A stretch of 64,000 nt of DNA. It comes from Sycobia sp. Sy_11 (lineage: Eukaryota; Arthropoda; Insecta; Hymenoptera; Epichrysomallidae). The stretch lies in assembly GCA_018907035.1 (NCBI GenBank), contig JACCIC010000014.1:5793103-5857102 (forward strand), read 5' to 3'. The position numbers were made by a program, and so were the translations under genes. Under the pieces are notes generated by a model that was given only the letters and a program-made list of their open reading frames with translations, did no database searches and had not been told where the DNA came from. Shown here piece after piece: positions 25,896-37,112 of the stretch (the first letter of the stretch is position 1; every line of letters starts with the position of its first letter).

Positions 25896-25939
<44 letters not shown>
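25896..25939. repeat. (AT)n microsatellite, 44 bp
   Basis: Pure AT tract running into AATTATTTATAATTATTTAT words. Confidence 0.97.
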
Positions 25940-25943
<4 letters not shown>

Positions 25944-26337
25944 TTTATAATTATTTATTTATTTGGTTCGGAGACGAGAGAATTATAAATTTATATAACC
26001 GTATCTACCTTTCATTTTTAATCCTGTTGTTAAGCTATACAGTGTATTATATATATACCATGAATCAAAGGCTTTAATTCGTATCTGTTGAATTTTCTGT
26101 CAATGGTTCTGGCGACTCGATTATCATTTTTCCATTTGCCAAAAGGACAGAAAAAATTTACACGACTTTTGAGTAATCATAATACGAATGTCTATTGCAT
26201 TTATCCTCTCAAGTTATTACTATTTGGCCCCAGTATATGGAGAATTTCGAAGAATTTATTTATGATTACGAAAACATTTAAATCAATGCAACAAATTACA
26301 GTATATAGGCAAATGTTATCTTGAATAAAATCAAGGG

Positions 26338-26341
<4 letters not shown>

Positions 26342-26390
<49 letters not shown>
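26342..26390. repeat. (AT)n microsatellite, 49 bp
   Basis: Pure AT tract just before the 19-bp direct repeat at 26408. Confidence 0.98.
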
Positions 26391-26394
<4 letters not shown>

Positions 26395-26407
26395 TTACGT
26401 TTCTATT

Positions 26408-26462
26408 CCACGTTACTATTTACCTACTACTATTACTATACTACCACGTTACTATTTACCTA
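26408..26462. repeat. 19-bp direct repeat, period 36
   Basis: CCACGTTACTATTTACCTA occurs at 26408-26426 and again at 26444-26462, inside a longer patch of ACTATT/ACTACT words. This is a small cryptic minisatellite just after an (AT)n tract. Confidence 0.85.
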
Positions 26463-26573
26463 TACTATTTACTACTACTGTTTACCAGGATTGTCCTGTC
26501 CAGTGACCTGTACATCGAAACTCTCGCTTTTCCCGGATCATAGAAAATTAATTAGCGCCGAAAGCGAGGGACT

Positions 26574-26607
<34 letters not shown>

Positions 26608-26701
26608 GGGTTGAGGAGGAGGAGGAGGAAGGAATCCATACACGAGCGCGTCCAAGTTGACGACTCCTATATAAGCATCCCTATTGCAACTTGCTGGATC
26701 G

Positions 26702-26703
<2 letters not shown>

Positions 26704-26746
<43 letters not shown>
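26704..26746. repeat. (CT)n microsatellite, 43 bp
   Basis: Pure CT tract about 105 bp after a (GA)n tract at 26573-26597; the two can pair in single-stranded form. Confidence 0.97.
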
Positions 26747-26753
<7 letters not shown>

Positions 26754-27169
26754 CTTCCTTCCCTCCCGGATTTCCACGGGCGAGGGTTTCGTCCGTTACC
26801 GGACGACCGAGCGACTCAAAACACAATGGATCTCCCTCCCACCCCCTCTCTCACTCTACCATATCCCGAGCTTGCGGATTTAGTACCGAACATTTCCCGG
26901 CTCACCCGCGCGCGTTTACACAGACCCCACACGGCACACACACGCACACACACACACACAGGCATATAACGCGCAAAGGTTCTAGAGGATACTAGCGCGC
27001 GCGCGCGCGCCAGTGCACACTGGCGGGCGTTTAATTTGCCGGTGATACGCACGGGCGCAGCTGTGTGCAAGAGCTCTTGCGCGCGTAACGAGAAGGTCTA
27101 TACAATATATACGTATGTGTGCGTATGTATAGCCGAAAGGGAGAGTTTGAAGTGTTGCGTGAGGCAGAA

Positions 27170-27206
<37 letters not shown>

Positions 27207-27279
27207 CAGAAGGAAAGAAGGAGAGAGGAAAGCAATAGTAGTATTAGTAGTAGACTAGTGGATGTAGAAGGTGCGGAGG

Positions 27280-27560
27280 TGGTGAGCCCATGGATGCGGT
27301 GCGGTGGACGAGTGAGGGAGGGGAGGGCAGGGCGGGAGGAGGAGGAGGAGGAGGAGTAGTCGCGGTTTCGCGGTCGATGCGGTTGCGGCTTAGGCAAATT
27401 GAGATAGTTCGCAAACCACCGACGCCGCCGCTCTCCCGCCCGTCGGTCGGTGAGAGCGGCTCGGCTGACCTAACCCGCGACGCTGCTCCTCTGCCGCCGC
27501 TCCCACTACCGTTCGAAGCCGGTATACTTTAATGCGACCCCTCGCCACCGACCCTCCTCC
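27280..27560. other. CpG-rich block in intron 1
   Basis: A GC-rich, CpG-dense stretch includes the G-quadruplex run and CCGCCG/CGGTCGG words, and it contrasts with the microsatellites around it. It could be an internal promoter or enhancer. No first exon ending in a donor that would join exon 2 in frame was identified. Confidence 0.3.
27314..27337 (+). other. G-quadruplex-prone run
   Basis: The plus strand has five G-runs of three or more with loops of one or two bases (GGGAGGGGAGGGCAGGGCGGG), followed by a GGA repeat. It sits in a CpG-rich block. The transcript of gro carries the C-rich complement. Confidence 0.6.
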
Positions 27561-27602
27561 CGCCTAGCCTTCTCCTCGACACTTTACTCGCACTCCATTT
27601 AG

Positions 27603-27636
<34 letters not shown>

Positions 27637-29769
27637 CTCGATTTTACGCTTCGTCTCTTGTTTTTCTTGCATCCGTTGCTTATATATATATCCTGCGGGG
27701 ATCAACGTTCATATTATAAATTTATCCAATAATCGTGAAACCTATAAAAAAACCAGAGGTCGTTGTCGCTTGAATTTTATTAAACTCGATATGGATTTTC
27801 TTTTGCGATTCAAATGATGTATATAATTTCTAAAGCGATCGTAACAAGAGAATAAAAATGTTATTTTTATTCACTAATGTGACGGAATACCAATTCGAAA
27901 ATTAATACATTTCATTCTAAAGAAAAAACTTTAAATTATTATAATATACGCAGCAAAATGTAGCTTCGAATTTCACTGCGGATTACAACACATCTGAACT
28001 ATATTAAAATAGTGGAGTAATTTTTAAGGGTAAAAAAATGTACGCACCTATTTAAACTTTTTATAGAACATCGTTTCTCAAAACTACTATAAGAGTGAAG
28101 GAGAGAGAGAGAGCGAGAGAGATAAAAAGCAACTTTTAATTTATTAGAACTATAAACTTCAAGCGTAGAAAGAGAGCTCGTCAATTTGAAAATGAACCGT
28201 ACGGGGTAAATCTAACAGCTTTAAACGCATTCGACGGAATTGAATACTAAAGGGGGGTGGGGTAAGAGAAAGACAGAGAAGGTGAAGACCGCAAAATACG
28301 TGCAACCCAGAGGAGCAGCAACAGCAGCCGCGTACAGTGCCGAGATAGAAAAAGGGAGAAGAAGGCGCGCACGCGCGCACGGAGAAATTCGCCAATAAGA
28401 AAGCGCGAGTGGCGGAGCAGTGGGTCCGAACAAGAGCAAAAGGAATGAACCGCAGACGAGCGCATCTCGAACGCCCGTTGAGGCTGCCTTATTGAGTTCG
28501 CTCGAGCGGCAGCAGCAGAAGCGGCATTGCCCACACTCTCCTTTCGTTTCACGTCGCGAGACGGAAAATCGAAAAATACGTCGAGAGAAATTTCAGACCA
28601 CGACGGCGGAGTGGCAGAGAGGATGGTAGATAGAAACAGGAAGAAATACCAGATAGAGAGTTAGAGAGAGGGGAGGTCGGTGAGAAAATTCCTCCGAGGT
28701 ATTATGTCTCTATCCTCCTTTTGTGTCTATGGAAAAACTGCCGGAGATAGTTGCAAAAAAAAAAAAAAAAAAAAAAAATCGACACCAGGGCGTACGCGGC
28801 GAGAAAGGCGTAAAATTTCCCGCCCACCACTTGGCGGTGCAACGAGGCATTATTCGCGTAGATTGTAGGCTATAGACGAGAAATCGAATTATCCAATCCA
28901 TTCCAATTTGGTGCCGCGCCAGACTCTGGAAAAATCTTTAGAAAATTCCTGCGCACATCGTGGCGAAATAGCGAAGCATCGAAGCGAATTATTAGCCGCC
29001 GTTGTACCAAATTCCCCCCCCCCCACCCCCCGAGACCGAATAGAACTTCTTAGATGGTGTTTCATTGTACTGATTTGCGACTTTTGAACGCCCGTGCTGG
29101 CTGTAAAGCCAATCATACCGACGTATACGAGTGTTGGCTTTCAAAGACACGTTGATGGCCTGTTACGTCGCGACACGTTCCCCTTTTCAGTTTCCCATGA
29201 TTTCAAAAAGATATATACACGTAGTTAAAAAGTTTATTTCGTTAAATTTATGTTTTAAATTTATTTCGTCCCACTGTAATTATTCATGAATTACCTTTCA
29301 AAATGTCTAGCAATGAGTAATGTTTGATTGAGTTTCCATGATTGGCATTCGATGTAAATAATTCCACTTTGTGCCAACAAGATGCGGTACATCGCAACAT
29401 CAGATTTGCGAAACTGTAATATCTCACCCCCCTTTCTCCCGCTCCAAAAGTATTCTACTGACGAATCCGGTGAAATCAATCGCACTTCCTCTCTCGCTCT
29501 CCCCATCCCAGGTTTATTAGAGAATACGAGATCAACTGTACTAGCATTCAACATCCAGACCGCCGCCCCCCCCTCACTCGCTCTCCCGGACACTCTTCTC
29601 GGTACAAAATCCGCTAATCCTTAATCATCCTCGTTATTGATTCATGCTTAATAGGCGCGAGTACCACACGCATATTTGCAAATGCGTCGCAAAACTTGTT
29701 CAAATATTTCAATTCACTTTAGCCCACCGCACGAATCGTCCAAATGTGAGCATTGCTCGCGGGTCCAAA

Positions 29770-29773
<4 letters not shown>

Positions 29774-29846
<73 letters not shown>
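29774..29846. repeat. (AT)n microsatellite, 73 bp
   Basis: The longest uninterrupted AT tract in the window. Confidence 0.98.
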
Positions 29847-29850
<4 letters not shown>

Positions 29851-31898
29851 CCATGCCACGCGATGGTCGACAAACATTAACAATTCGATAATCCTCTTCA
29901 CCAAGCTGATGCAGTCGATTGACGGTGGGAGAAAATCTAAAAGCAGACGCCCCCTAATAACTCTGGGCGGAGCAAAATATTTTCGTATTGATGGCTCTAA
30001 TGGCTTTCTGTCGCCCCCCTCCCCGCGGGACCACCCTATTCTGGTATATAGATTTTTATATTTATATAGTGGTGGAGTAGTATTATATGCGTCTGCCACT
30101 GACCGTCGGGCAAACAAGAACCGCAACGCCGAGGCGCGCACTGCATTGCATTTGTGTGCTTAGCTCGGCAAATATTAGCTACCATATATCGCTTATATGC
30201 CGTGCGCTGCTTGCTCCTTGCTCTTCGGGTTGGCTTGTTGAAATAAGGAGGGACGAAGAGAAGGGAAGGGAAGACGTTGCGTGGACTCGCCTTCGAGGTA
30301 TAGCGCGCACGCACATGTATTTGACTGCGCATACATAGGTGTGTATGTATTATAGTTAGAGAACAAAAAATAATGTGGATATGTGGAAGCTATGTGGTCC
30401 GGTAAAAGAGTATGTGTGAAAGAGAAAGAGAGAGAAACGTGGGCTAAGGATATACCAAGGAGAAATGACATCGAGCTCGTGTGCATGTTATACGACAATC
30501 CGACCAAGTCGTATCGGTCAAACTATAGAACAATTTAGAATAATATCGTTGACTCCTGATATAAGGCCAAGTATGAGGGTTCTCTATTGGTAAATATACA
30601 CTCTCAACATGACCCAACTGAAGGGCGTATAGGAAATGATCCTGGAGAATAAATGTGGCAAGATCATTTCTGAAAACTCTAGAAACTGTCTTCATCGAGA
30701 ATATGCAAAAGAACAAGTTTATGTAGCACTGGCAGGATAATGATATATAGTTTGTAAACATTAAGATGAGATCGTTGCAGCTCTATTGCGATCTTCCTCT
30801 TGTGTTCATGATGACCCAAACAAGAAAAACATCGACCATGTTGAATTCAATATACGCAATGATTACATCATTGCAGGAAATACTAATTAATAACAAAATT
30901 GTTGAATGGCAAAACATCGCACATCGTACAACAATTCAGAATTCGTTCACAGCGGAAATGCAGGACGATAAATTTTAGCGCAACTAACTAATTGGTGCTA
31001 TTGCAATGCTACATGGTATGCAAATACGAAAGCTGTCCAAATAACCATTATAGTATATATTCTTTAAGGCTTCAAGCAATCCCATCGCAAACATCCTGTC
31101 GGACCTAAAAAGACGCGGTAATGCGCGAATATAGTACACGGCTGGCCATGAAGGTTAACCAAAGAAGCAAGAGAACAAATAATTAGCCAGAGAATCGCGA
31201 AAAGCGCACGTCTGTCTTGAATAATAGTGTATACCTTCAGCTGAGCAAGTATATGTACGGTACGTATATACAGATACACGTATATATACAACATAGCACT
31301 GAGCCATACATGAGGGAAAAACTCAATGTAGTTCTAGTAAATGCGTGTACGAGTGTTTGTGTGCGCGCCTGCAAGAGCGAAAGCTGAGGCGAAAGCAAAG
31401 TACAAAGGTACATCAATAGAGAACCTTCTCGTCTATCCTCGGTCTTTTGCACATATACCAATGCACGAATACTCGTACGTTTCTATGTATCCCAACATAG
31501 AGAGTGATGTGTTTGTTCGACCATTCGGGTGGCTGTTCTCGCTCTCTATCTCTATCTTCATCTCTGCCCTCCCCCGCTCACTTACCAATGTTTGAAGAAC
31601 CGTCGACGTTCGCTGGATCTCCGCCCCCCCCCTTTCACTCGATCTCCTTCCCTGGGACTGCGCAAACTCCTCATTAACGCGAGAAGAGGAGCTCGAGTTT
31701 AACACGTCTCTCACTAGCACTGCTAACTCTGCATTCGTCTCCGTACTTATATGTACATGTGCGGCTATCCTCCTCCCACACTCTGTGTGTATCTTTCTTC
31801 TTGCAGAGGCACTCGATCGGACCATTGTACTGTATCTCTATACCATCGTGCTCTTCACTTTTCAGTCGAGAAACTTTGCAAGGAGATGAAAGAGGGAG

Positions 31899-31900
<2 letters not shown>

Positions 31901-31959
<59 letters not shown>
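31901..31959. repeat. (GA)n microsatellite, 59 bp
   Basis: Pure GA tract followed by four GAGCA units, a small compound repeat. Confidence 0.97.
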
Positions 31960-34646
31960 AGAGCAGAGCAGAGCAAAGCGAGAGAACTTGTATGGGTTCT
32001 TGACGGGAAACGAGTCTGGTCATTACGCCGATTGGCTTTTGCGGTTTTCCTGATTGCCACCTAGCCAAGAGTTTTTTTCTTTTTCTTCCCCTTCTACATC
32101 ATCTGCGGTTTCGAGGCGTACGACGATAAAGTCTACTTTTAGCCAGTCTCTGTTTAATACAAGCTTAATAGTTTTAGCGAGCAAGCTTAACTCAATTTTT
32201 CCATAATCCTTAATAAACTATAATATTAAAATGTAAAATAACGATATAGTGGATGTTTCTCAAAATGATGTATATTTAAGATTTTGAATCTAGCACGTCT
32301 GTAAACACAATAATAAAAAAAAAGTTTATCAATTCATGACATGGTGCATATATTGAAGTTTTTGAAGAAAGCTGAAAGGGTGGAAGAGATAAAGAGCAAG
32401 TCTTATATTTTATATTGCGAGAGCATATTTCGATGCTGAAATATACGTATATAACTGAATAAATGTAAATATTTCGCCGAGCAGTAGAGCGAAGCCGAGA
32501 TGCATAGCAAATGTTTATTCATAGTGTCGGGTCTGTATAATCAGAGTTTCCAAGTATTTGAAAGTACCATTTGCAATGAATAATAAGTTAAGCCTTCTAA
32601 ACACTGCCACACGTATAAACGCACAGGCAAATGTATATACCGAGAGTGTTAGAACTCTGTATAATTTCAAGAACCTGAAAATTCCTTGATAAAGTCACAG
32701 CAAACAAGACATAAAGCAAACATCTATTCAAATATATTGCTTTATCGTCCGTATATGTACGTTTCATTAGCGTCAAGTTCAGATATGATAAAAGACAAAA
32801 AATCTGTTAACTGACAAAGTAATATACGCAAATTTCGACCTTAAATTGTAAATTCATGAGTCTGATTATAGCAATCGCTTACTCTTTTGACTTTATTTTT
32901 ACACAAATAGAAAGTGGAATTTTTACTGTTATTTTTTTCATTATATTATTCACAATAAATATAAGGTTCCAGAATTTGTGACAAAACCAATAATGGTAAT
33001 AATAATTGTAAATTTAAAGAAGAAAATGACCATTTCCCAAAATATACCCTTAAGAACATAATAGACAGAATAATATGGAATTGCTAATACACGAAAAATA
33101 ATATTTAATTGTTACTCAAAAAATCAGATTTTTTCTAATGTGCGCTCGTTCGCGTATGTGTATGTTCGTCTAGATTGCTAGAATGGCTAAGATAACAGAG
33201 AAAGAATATCCTGATACGGATATTTATAGAAAGATTAGATAACTAAGGTTCTAGAGAATATGCACACTAGTATATTACCTTTGATAAAAATCCAAAAGAA
33301 AGATATGTACTGCAGATATATACATAAATATACACTAGAAAATCCTTGGTCAAAGAGATGCATATCAGTATGCATCACTTAACAAATGCCGTCGTTTCCA
33401 ACGGTGATACTAATATACTTAGATTGTTGTATTAGATACGCCAATGTTTTTTCAACTTAAAAACATTTCAAAACGAAACCTTCTCGTATAACTTCGTAAT
33501 GAGAGAATTATCACCTTTGAGTTAGATCATTCCAGCTTCGAATCACACCAAACGCAAACAGAGAGATTCTGTGCCAAAGGAAAAAATTTGTTTATACATT
33601 AGAAATACTAATTGTGGATATGATACTAAATAGTGAAACAAAGGGTTAAAGAATGTAAAACTGTTTGCTATCCAACATTTGAATGACAGGTTAGCTCCTG
33701 CCGAAAAGGTTTCTCCACGTACCTCTAGTACTAAAATTCGTATTCACATTAAATCAGATCTTCCACGTTAACATAACTGACTCTAGCTGATGTCATTATC
33801 TACTTTTTATGCTTATAGTTGGTCAGGGCGCAGTTTGAGAATCCAACGTTTATTATACTTGCAAATAATTTCTTACTGCTTGTCTGTAGACCCCAATGGA
33901 AGGGAAGAAAAAAGGTCGACAGATACAAATTCAAGCCACAGTTTCTCTCATATTATCGCCCTATCGTAGATCAAGGTCCAAAACATACTCAACATCTAAG
34001 CAGTCCGAAATAGTCGGATTGGGATCCAGGATTAATTCATCGCAGTCTGGTTGTCCATCTTCTATATCCGAATTAGGTTGTATATGTACGCTTGAAGAAA
34101 GAGGGAGGATAGTCTGGCGTCAACTTAGGGGAGAGAAAAACCGACTCGTATAATACAATTACGACCTTCAAGGATGGCAGAGCCACCCTCGCTCTTTCTC
34201 CCCCAATCCAGAAGTAGAATTTCGCTCTCTCGTTTTCTCTCTCTCCCCTCGCATCTATGTTGCCTATTCCAATTCACTAGACTTTCCTCTCTAATTTCCG
34301 GATTCTATGAAGTTTCTCCTGCGATTCGACAGAGCTCGAATTAGCCTAGAAACGATCGTTCACCCCTATGACCTCGGCGAAGGGAAACAACTACTCCCTT
34401 CCTCTATCACCGGGTGCGCCTTTGCGCAGATTATTCTCCTGTATCTCGAGAAAGAAAGAAGAGCAGTCGATCTCGGCTCCTTGGTCCCTCCTAGCTTTGC
34501 AGCATATTTTTTATAACTTTACCATCGTTACCAGAAATCAACAACAAGATCTAAGGTTTCTTGTCGCAAAAGCCAATCCGTGCTTTCTTATCAATAACTT
34601 CCACCCCATCGCCCTCGAAGCAATTTGGCGAAGAACGTGGCGCGCG

Positions 34647-34648
<2 letters not shown>

Positions 34649-34686
<38 letters not shown>
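34649..34686. repeat. (CT)n microsatellite, 38 bp
   Basis: Pure CT tract ending the microsatellite-poor stretch of intron 1. Confidence 0.97.
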
Positions 34687-34691
<5 letters not shown>

Positions 34692-35443
34692 GGATGAGGT
34701 ATAGAGATACAGGAGAGACTATGAGAATAGGATGGAGGAAGGCATATCTATAATACGTCTGAGAAATAAAAGAAGACGGCTTCCACCCAAGTAATACGAG
34801 AAGCCATCCTCTACTTCCTGACTCGCTTTTCCTTGGTTTCTGGTACCCTCTCCGTGTTTCCAACCCCCGCCGAACGCAAGCACCCCGTCTCGCAGAGCCC
34901 AAGTTTTATACTTACTCACGACACGAGGGGGCCAGGGGTCTCGTGCCGCGCACTAATACTCCGCGAAGTCGCTTTCAAGCTTTACAGTTTGCTGCTTCCT
35001 TATGGCGCGTATATACAGGTATACAGGGAACCGGGGTCAGGTTTCTTTCCTTTAGAGCAGCCCTGCTGCGGTCTTCTTTATATAACACGGGAACGAGGGA
35101 GAGAAATATATTTCTCGCCGCTAAAGTTTCGGCTGCGCACGCAGCGCGGTGGCGCGACGGCGACGGCGGGAGCCCTCTTCTTCTTCTTCTTCTGCTTCTC
35201 CCTTCTCCCCCCCCCTGCCGACAACTTCCACAAATACGCGCAAGGCCTTTCCATTATTAAAGTTCTTCCCGGCGCAGTTATCGCTTTCGCCGAGGGTATT
35301 AAATGTTTAAGAGCGAAGCACCGCGGGAGATAAAGAGGAAAAAACACGCCAGAAAAAGAAGATCGCCTTGGAGACGAGGCTAAGGGGAATTATTCGAGGA
35401 AGTAATTTGGCTCTCTTGCGTCGGTAGTCATCGCTGCTTCGTG

Positions 35444-35459
35444 CTCTCCCTCCCTCCCT

Positions 35460-35498
<39 letters not shown>
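35444..35498. repeat. (CCCT)n-(CT)n compound repeat, 55 bp
   Basis: Six CCCT-type units run directly into pure CT. Confidence 0.95.
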
Positions 35499-35501
<3 letters not shown>

Positions 35502-36087
35502 CCTTCCCTCCCTCTCTCTCTCTTTCCCCTTCCCTCCCGCCTCCCGCTGGCACACATACACGTAATCCTTTTTGCGTCTCCGAGGGGATCTGTTAGATTA
35601 TGACTTAATTGCGGTGTGATTAATGCGGCTGGGAAAGAGAGAGTGAGTGAGAGAGAAAGAGACTTGTGAATGGGTTAATGCAGAGGGAGATAATTGAGGA
35701 CTGATAATTGAAACGAAATTTCTTAAGTATGACTGAATGTCCTCCCACCCCCGTCGCATATCATCGACTTTTTCGGATTGTTTCGTATACGTCTATAATT
35801 TAATTCTGTATTCTCTAATTTATTCTTAATTTATTGTCAATTGTCGAAAATGGTTTATCAGGTTCATCAGACGCAAAATCATAATTAATTTCAGGAGGGC
35901 TCGATTAAAAAGTTTAAAATTTGTTAATCATTCACACTTTTTGCATTATCGTTACTGCATAGTCATGCGACACATTCGTAAAAACTCACTTGCCGATTAA
36001 AAAAAAAATTCTTCAGTGTGCATGCAATCGAGTAAATAATAACAACTAAAGGAAGAACTGAACAAAAAAGTATCACGCATCAATGCG

Positions 36088-36089
<2 letters not shown>

Positions 36090-36129
<40 letters not shown>
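36090..36129. repeat. (CT)n microsatellite, 40 bp
   Basis: Pure CT tract in intron 1. Confidence 0.97.
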
Positions 36130-36131
<2 letters not shown>

Positions 36132-37059
36132 TCCTTCCTCCCTTCTTCTAACTCTCAGCCAAGCTCAAGAGCACAGCGGGGGGAAAAAGAGCCAGTCCAA
36201 TAACGTTCGCGGAAAATCGAGTACTCTCCGCACTTGACTGTATTCGTGAAACAGAAGGGGAAAGGAAAGGAGCGAGGAAGTGTGCGTGTGCATATGTTCG
36301 CGCACGTGAGAGAGAGAGAGAATTAGAATTAGAATTGTATTTATTAGAGAGAGAGAGAGAGAGAGAAAAAAAATCATCAATTTAATCGCCTGCAGATTCT
36401 CGTCAGGATGCGGGGAAACTATCAACGGCATCGCGCCGAAAAAGAAACAGACACGAGCTCGCCACTTACGATAAAGCTGGGTTTGAAAAAGTAATATATG
36501 CCTGGTATAGAAACGAGAGTAAGCAGCAACTATATCACTTATACCACTGTATAGCTTGGATGATAATGTCGATTGGAAGAGGCGAAATGAAAATGGGAAG
36601 CACAGAAGAATGCCACGTGCTCTCGCCAACTCGATTATTAGACGAACAGTGGAGAAAATTTTGAAATATATACCCCCTCCTCCCCTCCACGTATACGGTT
36701 TATGAAAACAAGTTTATGAAATCACATTCTCCGCCCGACTTCTTCTTTATTTCCATCTCCGAACACTATATAAATATATCACAATATATATATCACATTC
36801 TGGGTTATATGCTTGTCTTTTATCGCCATTGCGATCTTCCACGTTCACCCGCATTGTTATAGCTGACCGGCCTATGTTATACTGGTCGCTCGTCCGGCCG
36901 CTTCGTCTTCGTCTATAACGTACGTAGCCGCGACAGAAAACTACCGCGGGAGCACATAAGGCACGCACATCGAAGAAGTGAAAAAGGAATAAATTGTTTC
37001 CTATATAGATATCGACCGGCTATAAATAAGGGTCGCGGGAGACGCTGTGGCAGACGGAA

Positions 37060-37061
<2 letters not shown>

Positions 37062-37109
<48 letters not shown>
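37062..37109. repeat. (AT)n microsatellite, 48 bp
   Basis: Pure AT tract in intron 1. Confidence 0.98.

Positions 37110-37112
<3 letters not shown>

Larger units (their letters stand above)
18677..31000 (-). other. gro: Intron 1 of gro, 3' third
   Basis: This is the part of intron 1 nearest exon 2. It is dominated by (GA)n/(CT)n tracts, mostly between 19 and 28 kb, and by four long (AT)n tracts between 25.5 and 29.9 kb. It also holds a CpG-rich, G-quadruplex-prone block at 27280-27560, A-rich runs at 24120-24155 and 28755-28778, and a perfect 19-bp direct repeat at 26408-26462. Unique AT-rich DNA lies at 22990-23130, 27690-28080 and 29100-29400. No exon or RNA gene was recognised. Confidence 0.8.

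Noticed and set aside
28815..28824. E2F-like TTTCCCGCC
   Set aside because: A single short word deep in an intron; expected by chance in a window of this size.
30766..30978. 70-codon plus-strand frame with an ATG start
   Set aside because: Short, antisense within the gro intron, no motif or splice context; not supportable as a gene.
34833..35333. 166-codon plus-strand frame
   Set aside because: Starts at TTG and contains an F-run from CTT repeats; no homologous family recognised.
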